NCBI GenBank assembly: GCA_045110515.1
Contig: JBGCGD010000057.1
Location: 1-64,000 of the forward strand
Origin: Granulosicoccus sp045110515
GTDB taxonomy: Bacteria > Pseudomonadota > Gammaproteobacteria > Granulosicoccales > Granulosicoccaceae
Length of the DNA stretch: 64,000 nt
Direction: 5' to 3'
The first letter of the stretch is position 1, and each line of letters begins with the position of its first letter. The notes under the pieces are model-generated. The model was not told where the DNA came from. It was given only the letters and a program-made list of their open reading frames with translations, and did not search any database. Made by a program: the position numbers and the translations under genes. Positions 1-8,729 of the stretch are shown piece after piece.

Positions 1-193
1 CCGCTGCGGAGTCTATCAAATGTGAGGCGGTTCATTCGTGGAATGTTGCCGTACTAACGGAAATGCAACGTAGGTTCATGCACCGGCGTTGAGACTTTTA
101 ACTGGGTTATTAGTTCCAAAATACTACTAGAACGATCCACACGAAGCGTTAGTTTGCCTTGAAACTCTCCAAGAAAAATCGCCAACTCTGCAA
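1..193. other. leader region upstream of the Mrp operon
   Basis: No coding frame of useful length was seen here. The stretch should hold the promoter of the antiporter operon, but I could not identify a convincing -35/-10 pair or a Shine-Dalgarno sequence in front of the ATG at 194. Nothing else recognisable was seen. Confidence 0.4.
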
Positions 194-697
194 ATGACCC
201 TAAGCTATCGATTTATCGTGACAATGGCGTGCCTCTGGCTGCTGTTGTCTGGCCTGTTCAAAGCTCAATTGCTTATCCTCGGAATTCTGTCCGTTGCGTT
301 GGTTGTTTTTTTAGCTCGCCGTATGAGGCTAATGCAACATCAGGGGCAGTCGTTCTATGCAGGCATTTTCCATAGCCTTATGTATTGGCGCTGGTTGCTC
401 CATCAAATAGTGTTGAGCAACATTGACGTTACTAAAAGAGTTTGGTCTCCAGATTTAAATATCAAGCCAAAGCTTAAAAAGATCAGTGCCACGCCTAATA
501 CCGAATTGGGTCGAGTTGTTTATGCAAATTCCATAACGCTGACTCCCGGCACGACAGCGATCAATTTCACCCTTGGCGATGATGTACTTGTCCATGCCCT
601 GCATGAAGACAGCTTGGCGGAATTGGAGGCGGGGGAAATGGCTGCACGGGTGCGTGATGCTGAGCCGTACTATCAAGTTCAAGAGGAGAGTCGTTAG
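194..697 (+). CDS. mrpE: Na+/H+ antiporter subunit E (MrpE/MnhE)
   Basis: Accessory membrane subunit of the multisubunit Mrp monovalent cation/proton antiporter. The 167-residue length is normal for MrpE. Residues about 5-40 form two closely spaced hydrophobic helices, followed by a soluble domain with the family segments NSITLTPGTT and VHALHEDS. It is the first visible gene of an operon running E-F-G-(A C-terminal part)-B-C-D-D-x-A/D, and mrpF begins on the base after its stop. No Shine-Dalgarno sequence is evident before ATG 194. An internal ATG at 224 is a weaker alternative start. Family assignment is firm; the transported ion is inferred from the family. Confidence 0.93.
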   Translation: MTLSYRFIVTMACLWLLLSGLFKAQLLILGILSVALVVFLARRMRLMQHQGQSFYAGIFHSLMYWRWLLHQIVLSNIDVTKRVWSPDLNIKPKLKKISATPNTELGRVVYANSITLTPGTTAINFTLGDDVLVHALHEDSLAELEAGEMAARVRDAEPYYQVQEESR

Positions 698-979
698 ATG
701 TTTATCGCGGCTGCTATTGCGGTACTAATCACGATGGCCCTTACGCTGATGCGCGCGCTTATGGGCCCCACGTTATTTGACCGGCTTCTGGCTGTTAATT
801 CCTTCGGTACGAAAACAGTCATGCTTATTGCCGTTTACGGATTCATGACCGGCCGTCCTGACTTCTTGGATATTGCATTGGTTTATGCTCTCATCAATTT
901 TCTAGGAACAGTTGCTGTCTTGAAATTCTTCGAATACGACGATCCGGCAGCTACCACTTACCAAGAGGATGACTACTAA
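698..979 (+). CDS. mrpF: Na+/H+ antiporter subunit F (MrpF/MnhF)
   Basis: Small three-helix membrane subunit of the Mrp antiporter, 93 residues, the usual length. The family signature GPTLFDRLLAVNSFGTK is present at residues 23-39, and the protein ends in an acidic tail. The ATG directly follows the mrpE stop and the SD-like AGGAGAG of the mrpE 3' end lies just upstream, so translation is probably coupled. mrpG starts immediately after the stop. Confidence 0.93.
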   Translation: MFIAAAIAVLITMALTLMRALMGPTLFDRLLAVNSFGTKTVMLIAVYGFMTGRPDFLDIALVYALINFLGTVAVLKFFEYDDPAATTYQEDDY

Positions 980-1459
980 ATGTTGGATGCATTTGTCTGG
1001 TTGGTGAGTTGGGCTCTGATTTTGATAGGCTGCGTGTTCGTTGTCTCGGGGGCGGTTGGTGTCATTCGGATGCCTGATTTGTATACGCGTTTACATGCAG
1101 CGAGTCTGACGGATACCGGTGGCGCTCTGTTTATTTCGGCAGCCTTGATTATTCAGTCCATATTTGTATTTGGCAGCGCCATGGCGGCGATTAAGGTCAC
1201 GCTGATTTTGTTCTTTACGCTTTTCACTGCGCCAACAGCATCGCATGCGCTGGCTAAAACTGCATTGCTAAGCGGACTGGTTCCCACCGACGCTAGCGGC
1301 AAACCATTACTGGAATCGTCAGAAGAGGCCACACAATTGGCTCGCTCTCGACCGACTGATTACCAAAGCGGGCAAGACAGTGAAGCATTCGCTCAAGAGT
1401 CCCAGTTCTTTAATAGTGAATTGAGTGCTGGAAGCCGTAGTTCAGGGGGGCTGAACTAG
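980..1459 (+). CDS. mrpG: Na+/H+ antiporter subunit G (MrpG/MnhG)
   Basis: Membrane subunit G of the Mrp complex. Three hydrophobic helices occupy residues 5-90, with the family motif GVIRMPDLYTRLHAASLTDT near residue 27. At 159 residues it is longer than the common 100-120. The extra part is a hydrophilic, Ser/Glu/Gln-rich tail from about residue 105, likely cytoplasmic. Its stop overlaps the GTG of the next gene by one base. Function rests on family and operon context. Confidence 0.9.
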   Translation: MLDAFVWLVSWALILIGCVFVVSGAVGVIRMPDLYTRLHAASLTDTGGALFISAALIIQSIFVFGSAMAAIKVTLILFFTLFTAPTASHALAKTALLSGLVPTDASGKPLLESSEEATQLARSRPTDYQSGQDSEAFAQESQFFNSELSAGSRSSGGLN

Positions 1460-2070
1460 TGGAAACGTTTATCGTTGCCATCCTCCTGACATTTCTGGTG
1501 GTAATTGCCATTGGCATTATCGTTCTGAGGGACTTGCTGGGCGCAGTTATACTGTTAGGAGTCTACAGCCTTGTTGCTGCAGGGGCGTTTGTGGTGATGG
1601 ACGCTGTGGACGTTGCCTTTACCGAGGCGGCAGTTGGTTCAGGCATATCAACCATATTGTTTCTGGGCGCTTTGTCGTTTACCAGTCATAAGCAAAAGCC
1701 AAGAGGTCACGACAGTTTGGCAGCGTTGGTATTTGTCGTAATAACGGGCGGCGTGCTTATCTATGGGACTTTGGACATGCCGTACTACGGTAGTGCTGAA
1801 TCGCCCACCCAAACACATCCGGAATTGGCAGTTCGGTTTATTGAGGAGTCTGCCTCGGAGGTAGGGCCACCGAACATCGTGACCTCAGTACTGGGTAGCT
1901 ACCGGGGCTACGATACGCTGGGTGAGACGTTGGTGGTATTCGCAGCGGGTATAGCTGTGCTCAGTATTCTAGGGCTGAAACGAAGAAGACCCGAGGACGA
2001 GGTTTTAGAGGATGCTCCCGGCGATACAACTCAAGGCTCATCCGATAATCAACAGGCGTACAAGGAGTAA
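1459..2070 (+). CDS. MrpA C-terminal-type subunit (DUF4040/MbhD plus MbhE-like)
   Basis: Membrane protein of 203 residues corresponding to the C-terminal portion of canonical MrpA. The N-terminal half has the DUF4040/MbhD features: helices around RDLLGAVILLGVYSLVAAG and the segment DVAFTEAAVGSGISTILFLG. Residues about 85-170 resemble MbhE, with another helix pair and the segment YDTLGETLVVFAAG. In most bacteria these domains are fused to the large A subunit; here that large subunit is encoded separately at 6252-7943. The start is GTG 1459, overlapping the mrpG stop. The tail is charged. Confidence 0.85.
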   Translation: METFIVAILLTFLVVIAIGIIVLRDLLGAVILLGVYSLVAAGAFVVMDAVDVAFTEAAVGSGISTILFLGALSFTSHKQKPRGHDSLAALVFVVITGGVLIYGTLDMPYYGSAESPTQTHPELAVRFIEESASEVGPPNIVTSVLGSYRGYDTLGETLVVFAAGIAVLSILGLKRRRPEDEVLEDAPGDTTQGSSDNQQAYKE

Positions 2071-2071
2071 G

Positions 2072-2506
2072 GTGTCGGTGAAACTCTACCCAAGACAACG
2101 TCACCGTGTATTGCAAGTTGTTACCAAGCTCTTGGTACCGTTTGTTTTGATGGTAGGACTCTATGTCCAGTTCCACGGCGATTACGGACCAGGCGGTGGC
2201 TTTCAGGCCGGTGTTATTTTCGGTAGTGCGTTTATTTTGTACGGACTGATATTTGGCCTACAACGAACACGGGAAATACTTGCGCCCAGAGTGCTGCACA
2301 TCATGATGTCTATGGGGGTGTTGCTATACGCCGGTACAGGGGCCGTGACTATGCTCCTAGGGGGCAACTTACTTGACTATGATGCTCTGGCGCATGACCC
2401 ATTACATGGACAGCACTGGGGACTTTTTGCCATCGAGCTGGGTGTGGGGGTAACAGTGAGTGCTGTGATGATCAGTCTTTTCTACAATTTTGCCAGCAAA
2501 CGATGA
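2072..2506 (+). CDS. mrpB: Na+/H+ antiporter subunit B (MrpB/MnhB)
   Basis: Four-helix membrane subunit with the MnhB hallmark HGDYGPGGGFQAGVIFGSA. I chose GTG 2072, giving 144 residues, because an AAGGAG at 2062-2067 sits four bases upstream. GTG 2078 is an alternative. An upstream in-frame ATG at 2012 would overlap the previous gene by about 60 bases and has no ribosome-binding site. The stop overlaps the ATG of mrpC (ATGA), indicating translational coupling. Confidence 0.9.
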   Translation: MSVKLYPRQRHRVLQVVTKLLVPFVLMVGLYVQFHGDYGPGGGFQAGVIFGSAFILYGLIFGLQRTREILAPRVLHIMMSMGVLLYAGTGAVTMLLGGNLLDYDALAHDPLHGQHWGLFAIELGVGVTVSAVMISLFYNFASKR

Positions 2507-2871
2507 CTCAACTGATAGGTTTGTACAGTTATTGGGTCGTGATCGTGTTGATGATGGCTGGTTTGTACATCATGATCGCGCGATACAACCTGGTCAAGAA
2601 AGTGATTGGCTTAGGGTTGTTCCAGACCTCTATTTTTTACCTGTATATCACCATGGGTAAAGTGGACGGGGGAACAGCACCCATCCTTGTCAAAGGTAAA
2701 GATCTTGTTTACTCAAATCCGTTGCCACATGTCCTTATCCTCACTGCGATTGTGGTGGGTGTCGCCACCAGTGCTGTGGCGTTAGCGCTTATTGTTCGCA
2801 TTCATGAAACCTATGGTTCCATCGAAGAAGACGAGATTAGAGATATTGAAGCTATGGAGCCTGATGCTTGA
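2503..2871 (+). CDS. mrpC: Na+/H+ antiporter subunit C (MrpC/MnhC, NuoK-like)
   Basis: NuoK homologue of the Mrp complex, 122 residues, three transmembrane helices. The diagnostic segments are GLFQTSIFYLYI and NPLPHVLILTAIVVG, the second being the conserved C-subunit motif before the third helix. It ends in an acidic tail. Overlaps of four bases with mrpB and one base with mrpD mark it as an internal operon gene. Confidence 0.94.
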   Translation: MTQLIGLYSYWVVIVLMMAGLYIMIARYNLVKKVIGLGLFQTSIFYLYITMGKVDGGTAPILVKGKDLVYSNPLPHVLILTAIVVGVATSAVALALIVRIHETYGSIEEDEIRDIEAMEPDA

Positions 2872-4358
2872 TGACTGAGCAACTTCCAGCGCTGCAGATT
2901 CTCATCACCATGCTGGCAGCACCAATGTGTGTGCTTGTCCGGCATGCGAAAGTCAGTTGGGCCATCGCCTTCGGCGCAAACATCTTTGCATTCTGGGTGG
3001 CATGGCAACTATTGCTGCAGGTTCAGGACAACGGCGCGATACGCTATGCCTTGGGAGGTTGGGCTGCACCTACCGGTATCGAGTACTACATAGACACTGT
3101 TAATGCGGCCATTGTTATGCTCGTGTCTGGAATTAGTTCTGTCGTATTGCTCTACGCATACAGCAGCGTAGCTAAGGCAATCCCAAGGGCAAAGCACTAC
3201 CTCTTTTATGCAGCATGGCTGCTTTGTGTCACAGGTCTAATGGGAATAGTGATTACTGGTGATGCGTTTAATGTTTTCGTGTTTTTGGAAGTGTCATCGC
3301 TTGCCACTTACATGCTCATATCGTTTGGGGATGACCGACGAGCGTTGACGGCCAGTTTTCGCTACTTGATTTTAGGCAGTGTTGGGGCCTCTTTTATTCT
3401 TATCGGTATCGGATTTTTGTACGCCGCCACCGGGACGCTTAACATGATCGACTTGGCCGAGCGCATCCCGGACAGTCAATCGCAAAGAGCGGTATTGGTT
3501 GCGTTTAGTTTTATCACCCTGGGTGTGCTCATAAAAGCGGCAGTGTTCCCTTTGCACGCATGGCTACCTAATGCATATACGTATGCTCCCGTGGCGGTTA
3601 CTGCGTTCTTGGCCGGAACGGCGACGAAAGTCTCGTTGTACGTGCTGTTGCGATTTTTCTTCAGTATTTTTGGAGAAGACTACAGTTTTGGTCAGTTGTT
3701 CCTTAACGCTATATTATTGCCAGCAGCCATCGGTGGCTTCGTATTAATGTCATTGGTAGCCGTATTTCAAACTGATTTACGCCGTATGCTGGCTTATTCA
3801 AGTGTTGCTCAGATTGGATACATCGTGGCCGGTTTCTCCATGGCCAGTCAGGCCGGTTTGGCTGCGGGTATCGTGCACATTGTTAATCACGCTCTCATTA
3901 AAGCGAGCTTATTTATGGCGGTGGGTTGTATCATTTATCGGGTCGGTCACGCCCACATACCATCCTTTGATAACCTCTTTAAGAGAATGCCTTTTACCTG
4001 TGTAGCCTTTATGTTGTCAGGTGCAGGGCTTATTGGAATTCCGTTAACCGTTGGGTTTGTTAGTAAATTCACGCTTATCGGAGCTGCAATGGATAAAGGA
4101 TGGTGGTTGCTGGCAGCGTTAATTCTGATTAGCTCTCTGCTCGCTGTGATGTATATCGGTCGGGTGGTTGAAATTATGTTGTTTAGACAATCACGTGAGA
4201 GCGGTCAGGCATCCACTGGTATGGCCGAGGCGCCATTGAGTATGTTGATTCCTATGTATGCATTGGTGATAGTGGCTCTGTATTTCGGAATTTACGGAAG
4301 CGAGACGTTGGGTGTTGCGAACGAAGCGGCGCTTCAACTTCTGGGTGGTTTTAAATGA
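2871..4358 (+). CDS. mrpD: Na+/H+ antiporter subunit D (MrpD/NuoN-like), first copy
   Basis: Large proton-antiporter-type subunit of about 495 residues with roughly 14 helices (PF00361). The key ionisable residues of the family are visible: the Glu in VFVFLEVSSLATYM and the Lys residues in LIKAAVFPLHAWLP and TATKVSLYVLL. The ATG at 2871 overlaps the mrpC stop and is preferred over the TTG at 2868. The stop overlaps the next gene by four bases. It is one of three such subunits in the operon. Confidence 0.93.
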   Translation: MTEQLPALQILITMLAAPMCVLVRHAKVSWAIAFGANIFAFWVAWQLLLQVQDNGAIRYALGGWAAPTGIEYYIDTVNAAIVMLVSGISSVVLLYAYSSVAKAIPRAKHYLFYAAWLLCVTGLMGIVITGDAFNVFVFLEVSSLATYMLISFGDDRRALTASFRYLILGSVGASFILIGIGFLYAATGTLNMIDLAERIPDSQSQRAVLVAFSFITLGVLIKAAVFPLHAWLPNAYTYAPVAVTAFLAGTATKVSLYVLLRFFFSIFGEDYSFGQLFLNAILLPAAIGGFVLMSLVAVFQTDLRRMLAYSSVAQIGYIVAGFSMASQAGLAAGIVHIVNHALIKASLFMAVGCIIYRVGHAHIPSFDNLFKRMPFTCVAFMLSGAGLIGIPLTVGFVSKFTLIGAAMDKGWWLLAALILISSLLAVMYIGRVVEIMLFRQSRESGQASTGMAEAPLSMLIPMYALVIVALYFGIYGSETLGVANEAALQLLGGFK

Positions 4359-5818
4359 ATCCACTCTGGGCACTCGTACCGCCCTTGGCGGTCATACCGT
4401 TTATTTTGCTGCTCGGTGAGAAGCGTAAGAACTGGCGCGAAGTGTCCATCCTCATTGCCGGGGTGGCACTGTTTGTAGTCAATAAGAGCATCTATAACGA
4501 TCTGATGGCAGGTAGGACACCACAAAGTGGTGAGATCGGACTGCTAGCAGATTACACCTTGAAGCTGTCAGCCGAACCCATGGGGGTTATGTTTGGCTTA
4601 CTTGCAAGCTTTTTGTGGGTGGTCACCACGGTTTACAGTATTGGGTACATGCGCGGGCATCATGAAATCAATCAAACTCGTTTTTACACCTGTTTTGCGA
4701 TCGCATTAGCAGCGGTTATGGGCGCAGCTTATGCCGATAACCTACTGACCTTATTTGTTGCCTACGAAGTCATCACCCTATCAACGTTCCCTTTAGTCAC
4801 CCATGCTGGCGGTGCTGATGCAAAGAAAGCCGGAAGAGTGTACTTGGGCATTTTGATGACCACGTCTATCGGTTTTTTGTTACCCGCGATTGTGTGGACA
4901 GCCACTGTGGGGAGTTCTTTAGATTTTGTTCCCGGCGGCGTGCTAGCAGATTCCGGTCTGAGTCATGGCGCGATGGCCTGTTTGCTTGGGCTCTTTGTGT
5001 TCGGTATTGCCAAGGCAGGGATAATGCCGTTTCATCGATGGCTTCCGGCTGCGATGGTAGCGCCGACACCTGTCAGTGCATTACTGCATGCGGTAGCCGT
5101 TGTAAAAACCGGTGTTTTCAGTTTACTGAAGATTGTCACCTACACGTTTGGAATCGACACCGTTGTGGGCTCAGGAGCCGCGCAATGGTTTCTGCCAGTT
5201 GCAGCATTTACGGTCATTGTGTCGTCTATCGTGGCGTTTACAAAAGACAACTTAAAAGCGCGCTTGGCTTATTCCACTATTAGTCAATTGTCTTACATAG
5301 TGATGGCGGCGTTGTTGGCAACCGTTATGTCCGTTAGTGGTGGTGTGCTCCATATCGTCATGCACGCCTTTGGAAAAATAACGTTATTCTTTTGTGCCGG
5401 GGCAATATTAGTTGCGCTGCATAAGTCTGAGATTTCAAAACTGGATGGAATCGGTCGCCGCATGCCTATTACGATGGGGGCATTTTTCATTGGGGCGGTG
5501 AGTATCATCGGATTGCCTCCGGCAGGCGGTGTCTGGAGTAAGTTGCTTATTGCCGGTGGCTCACTGGATACCGGAACGATCATATGGGCATCAGTGCTTA
5601 TGCTAAGTACCTTGCTGAATATTGCCTACCTACTGCCTATTCCGCTCAGGGCCTTTTTTAAGCCAGATCCTTCACTGGCTCCGGGTGAAAAAGCCACGCT
5701 TCAGGAAGCTCCACCTGCTTGCCTATGGGCTATTGTGCTAACCGCGTTTACTTGCTTGTTGCTGTTTGTTTATCCGCAGCCGCTGACTGAACTAATTGGA
5801 CTCATTCAATGGCGATGA
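4355..5818 (+). CDS. second MrpD-type proton antiporter subunit
   Basis: Polytopic antiporter-like subunit of 487 residues (PF00361), paralogous to the previous gene and to NuoM/N. The conserved TM Glu (LFVAYEVITLSTFP) and Lys (GIAKAGIMPFHRWLP, VVKTGVFSLLK) are retained, so it looks competent for proton translocation. Canonical Mrp systems have only two large subunits (A and D); with 2871-4358 and 6252-7943 this operon has three. It may be part of an enlarged complex rather than a spare copy. It overlaps both neighbours by a few bases. Confidence 0.9.
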   Translation: MNPLWALVPPLAVIPFILLLGEKRKNWREVSILIAGVALFVVNKSIYNDLMAGRTPQSGEIGLLADYTLKLSAEPMGVMFGLLASFLWVVTTVYSIGYMRGHHEINQTRFYTCFAIALAAVMGAAYADNLLTLFVAYEVITLSTFPLVTHAGGADAKKAGRVYLGILMTTSIGFLLPAIVWTATVGSSLDFVPGGVLADSGLSHGAMACLLGLFVFGIAKAGIMPFHRWLPAAMVAPTPVSALLHAVAVVKTGVFSLLKIVTYTFGIDTVVGSGAAQWFLPVAAFTVIVSSIVAFTKDNLKARLAYSTISQLSYIVMAALLATVMSVSGGVLHIVMHAFGKITLFFCAGAILVALHKSEISKLDGIGRRMPITMGAFFIGAVSIIGLPPAGGVWSKLLIAGGSLDTGTIIWASVLMLSTLLNIAYLLPIPLRAFFKPDPSLAPGEKATLQEAPPACLWAIVLTAFTCLLLFVYPQPLTELIGLIQWR

Positions 5819-6255
5819 CACCTGAACATCAATCGACAGATTCAGCTGATACTGTGGCGCCGTTGGCAAAGCGATTTCTATGGGCTGATTCTCCCAAGAG
5901 TGTTAATAAACTCATTCTGGGCTTGTCGGTGTTGTGCGTTTTTTTGTTTCTTATGGATTTTCTATGGCACCGGCATACGAAAGTTCCAGGTGAAGGCGTG
6001 TATGGATTTTATGCGTTAGCCGGTTTTATTTCGTTTACGGTTATTGTGCTAGGCGCTAAAGCGCTTAGAGTTTTTATTGTTCGTGACGAATCTTTCTATG
6101 CACCTCATGGTGTCGATGCTGAAGAATATCCGTTAGAAGGTACGGAACGATTGAGCCACGAAGAACGCTTGCCTGATAATCTATCAACGCTAAAAAACGA
6201 ATTGTTGGGGCGCGCCCCGACCGGCGATCGATCTCAAAGCGGGTCTGAGTCATGA
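5809..6255 (+). CDS. unknown two-helix membrane protein in the antiporter operon
   Basis: A 148-residue protein I do not recognise by name. It has a hydrophilic N-terminus, one helix at about residues 35-52, a short loop with the segment KVPGEGVYGFYALAG, a second helix at about 65-88, then an acidic soluble tail rich in Glu, Leu and Ser. It overlaps the upstream gene by ten bases and the downstream gene by four, so it is surely translated with the antiporter. A role as an extra structural subunit linking two large subunits is inference from position. Confidence 0.8.
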   Translation: MAMTPEHQSTDSADTVAPLAKRFLWADSPKSVNKLILGLSVLCVFLFLMDFLWHRHTKVPGEGVYGFYALAGFISFTVIVLGAKALRVFIVRDESFYAPHGVDAEEYPLEGTERLSHEERLPDNLSTLKNELLGRAPTGDRSQSGSES

Positions 6256-7943
6256 GCACAGTTTTTGCGCCTCCGTTTATATTTCTGTTTGCGGCTATTC
6301 TGTGCCCGTTGTTACCCACTCGCTGGCGGGCGTTGCTGCTGCTGGGCGTACCTGTCATTGCGCTAATCGTTATATTGGGATATGCCACGGGACAACACGC
6401 GGTCGTAAACGTCGTTGGTTTTGAACTTACGTTTATGAGGGTCGACAAGTTATCCCTCATTTTCGGCATCATATTTTGTATCGCAGCTTTTTTAGCCGGA
6501 CTCTATGCTTGGCATGTTCGTGATCACATCCAGCAGATTGCCACCTTGGCCTATGCAGGCTCTGCGGTGGGCGGTGTCTTTGCAGGTGATTTAATTACGT
6601 TGTTCCTGTGGTGGGAAGGTACGGCAGTCGCGTCTGTATTCCTCATTTGGGCTCGTCGTACACCAGCAGCATACTCAACGGGTATGCGTTATCTGATCAT
6701 CCAGGTTTTGTCAGGCGTGCTACTGCTGGCAGGATTGCTGGTTCATTACCACGATACCGGTTCAATCGCCTTTGAACATCTGGGTCTGGTTAGTTTAGGT
6801 ACGTGGTTGATATTCCTGTCGTTCGGTATTAAGTGTGCGTTTCCGTTTTTGCACAACTGGCTGCAAGATGCGTATCCGGCAGCAACGATTACCGGTACGG
6901 TTGTGCTATCAGTCTTTACCACCAAGATGGCTGTTTATGCACTTGCCCGCGGTTATGCTGGCACCGAGATGCTTATCTATATCGGCGCCATCATGACCTT
7001 GTTCCCGATATTCTTTGCTGAAATTGAAAACGATTTACGCAGGGTGTTGGCATACAGCCTTAATAACCAACTCGGGTTTATGGTGGTCGGTGTTGGTATC
7101 GGTACAGAGATGGCGCTGAACGGCACAGCGGCTCACGCCTTTTGTCATATCCTTTATAAATCACTGTTGTTTATGAGTGTGGGTGCAGTGATGTATCGCA
7201 CGGGGACTTCAAAAGCCTCCGAACTGGGAGGGCTGTACAAGTCCATGCCTGTGACGATGGTGTGTTGTCTTATCGGTGCAGCTTCAATTTCGGCTTTCCC
7301 ATTGTTCAGCGGTTTCGTTTCGAAATCACTGATTCTCGATGCGTCTGCATCTAATGGCTATTACATGGTTTGGCTTGCATTGCTTATTGCATCGGCTGGG
7401 GTACTCAGTCATTCCGGCATCAAAATACCGTACTTTACGTTCTTTGCTCACGACAGCGGCAAGCGTCCCGCTGAAGCGCCTGTGCATATGCGCATTGCCA
7501 TGATCCTCACTGCAGCTTTATGTGTCTTGATAGGTGTGTTCCCCGGTTTGTTGTACGGCTTGCTGCCATATGATATCGATTATCAACCGTACACCGTCGA
7601 CCACGTTCTCGTGCAAATGCAGTTGTTGGTCTTTGCGTTGTTAGCCTTTGTCTTCCTCATGAAGACCGGTATCCATCCGCCTGAAGTGCGTGCGACAAAC
7701 ATCGATACCGATGTTGTCTACCGCAAATTTATACCCAGTGTTTTCCCGATAGTCGTGTCATTGATTGTGGCGTCAAACAGCGCAATAAGAAGCGCCGCTT
7801 TAAATGTAATCGGTGGTGGTGTTGGGCTGGTAGAGCGTGTTTCAAAACCCGATGCGTTACTGGCGCGAGGTTGGAGTGTTGCCAGTATGATGTTTGTGGT
7901 TATTGTGGTCATGTGCTTGGTGCTAATCCTCAATCTTTGGTAG
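6252..7943 (+). CDS. NuoL/MrpA N-terminal-type antiporter subunit, third large subunit
   Basis: Polytopic membrane protein of 563 residues related to NuoL and the N-terminal part of MrpA (PF00361). The conserved Glu (TLFLWWEGTAVASVF) and Lys (FGIKCAFPFLHNWL, FTTKMAVYALARG) are present. Canonical MrpA continues into DUF4040/MbhE domains; here the protein stops after its last helix, and those domains are at 1459-2070. It is the last operon gene. The 91 bases that follow contain no clear terminator. Confidence 0.9.
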   Translation: MSTVFAPPFIFLFAAILCPLLPTRWRALLLLGVPVIALIVILGYATGQHAVVNVVGFELTFMRVDKLSLIFGIIFCIAAFLAGLYAWHVRDHIQQIATLAYAGSAVGGVFAGDLITLFLWWEGTAVASVFLIWARRTPAAYSTGMRYLIIQVLSGVLLLAGLLVHYHDTGSIAFEHLGLVSLGTWLIFLSFGIKCAFPFLHNWLQDAYPAATITGTVVLSVFTTKMAVYALARGYAGTEMLIYIGAIMTLFPIFFAEIENDLRRVLAYSLNNQLGFMVVGVGIGTEMALNGTAAHAFCHILYKSLLFMSVGAVMYRTGTSKASELGGLYKSMPVTMVCCLIGAASISAFPLFSGFVSKSLILDASASNGYYMVWLALLIASAGVLSHSGIKIPYFTFFAHDSGKRPAEAPVHMRIAMILTAALCVLIGVFPGLLYGLLPYDIDYQPYTVDHVLVQMQLLVFALLAFVFLMKTGIHPPEVRATNIDTDVVYRKFIPSVFPIVVSLIVASNSAIRSAALNVIGGGVGLVERVSKPDALLARGWSVASMMFVVIVVMCLVLILNLW

Positions 7944-8034
7944 TGTTTGTTGCCAATGAATTGATCGTGCGGGCTAAGAGAATCTTGCTATAGATTTTTA
8001 AGCTGCACATCACAGGCTACAAGGATCTACAAAC

Positions 8035-8646
8035 GTGAGAAAACTATTCGGCCATCCTGATTCAGGTCATGCGTATAAGGTTCGCTTATTTTTAAGCGTT
8101 GCCGGTATTGAGCACGATTACGAGGTGGTGGATATTTGGAAGCCAAGGGATCAGAGATCCGCGGAGTTCCAATCAGTTGCACCGTTAGGTGAAGTGCCTG
8201 TGTTAATTGAAGACGGACAGGCTTACGCACAATCCAACGCAATATTGCTGCACTTGGCAAGATCTACCGGGTTATGGGGTGGCGAGTCGAGTCAACGCAT
8301 GAACGCGTGTGAGCAGTGGCTCGTCTGGGAGGCTAATAAAATTGGTATGTGCCTGCCGCAAATTCGTAGTTATGAAAAATTTGAGAAAGAGGCGTTGCTT
8401 GAAAACGCATTACCTTGGCTAAAAGCCCGATATGAAAGCGATGTCGCGACCATTGAGTCGGCCTTGTCGCACGGGCGAACCTGGCTGCTGGCAGGTGCAG
8501 AGCCATCTATTGCCGATTTTTCTGTGTGCGGCTATTTGTTCTTTGCCGATGAGGCCGGCGTTGACATGCCGGTCAATGTCAAAGCCTGGCTGAATCGCTT
8601 GTCCAACCTCGACGGTTGGCAGCATCCCTACCAACTCCTAGCCTAA
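8035..8646 (+). CDS. glutathione S-transferase family protein
   Basis: Cytosolic GST-like protein of 203 residues starting at GTG 8035. The N-terminal thioredoxin-fold domain has the glutathione-site features GEVPVL (cis-Pro loop) and QSNAILLHL. The C-terminal all-helical domain carries the SIADFSVCGY element, equivalent to the conserved N-capping box of GSTs. The putative catalytic position near the N-terminus is in HPDSGHAYK, probably Ser. The substrate cannot be deduced. It converges on eda across a long hairpin. Confidence 0.88.
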   Translation: MRKLFGHPDSGHAYKVRLFLSVAGIEHDYEVVDIWKPRDQRSAEFQSVAPLGEVPVLIEDGQAYAQSNAILLHLARSTGLWGGESSQRMNACEQWLVWEANKIGMCLPQIRSYEKFEKEALLENALPWLKARYESDVATIESALSHGRTWLLAGAEPSIADFSVCGYLFFADEAGVDMPVNVKAWLNRLSNLDGWQHPYQLLA

Positions 8647-8661
8647 TCAATCGTAAACCAA

Positions 8662-8715
8662 TTCGGGTCGGACCATGAAAGTTAGCCATAGCTAACTTTC
8701 ATGGTCCGACCCGAA
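8662..8715. repeat. perfect 25-bp inverted repeat with 4-base loop
   Basis: Left arm 8662-8686 is exactly complementary to right arm 8691-8715, with the loop CATA between them. The core GGGTCGGACCATGAAAGTTA is mirrored without a mismatch. It lies between the convergent gst and eda genes and could act as a bidirectional terminator, but neither side has a T-tract. A 25-bp perfect stem is longer than a typical terminator, so a REP/BIME-like or other mobile palindrome is possible. No second copy was seen in this window. Confidence 0.85.
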
Positions 8716-8729
8716 GTCGTTTCACGTTG

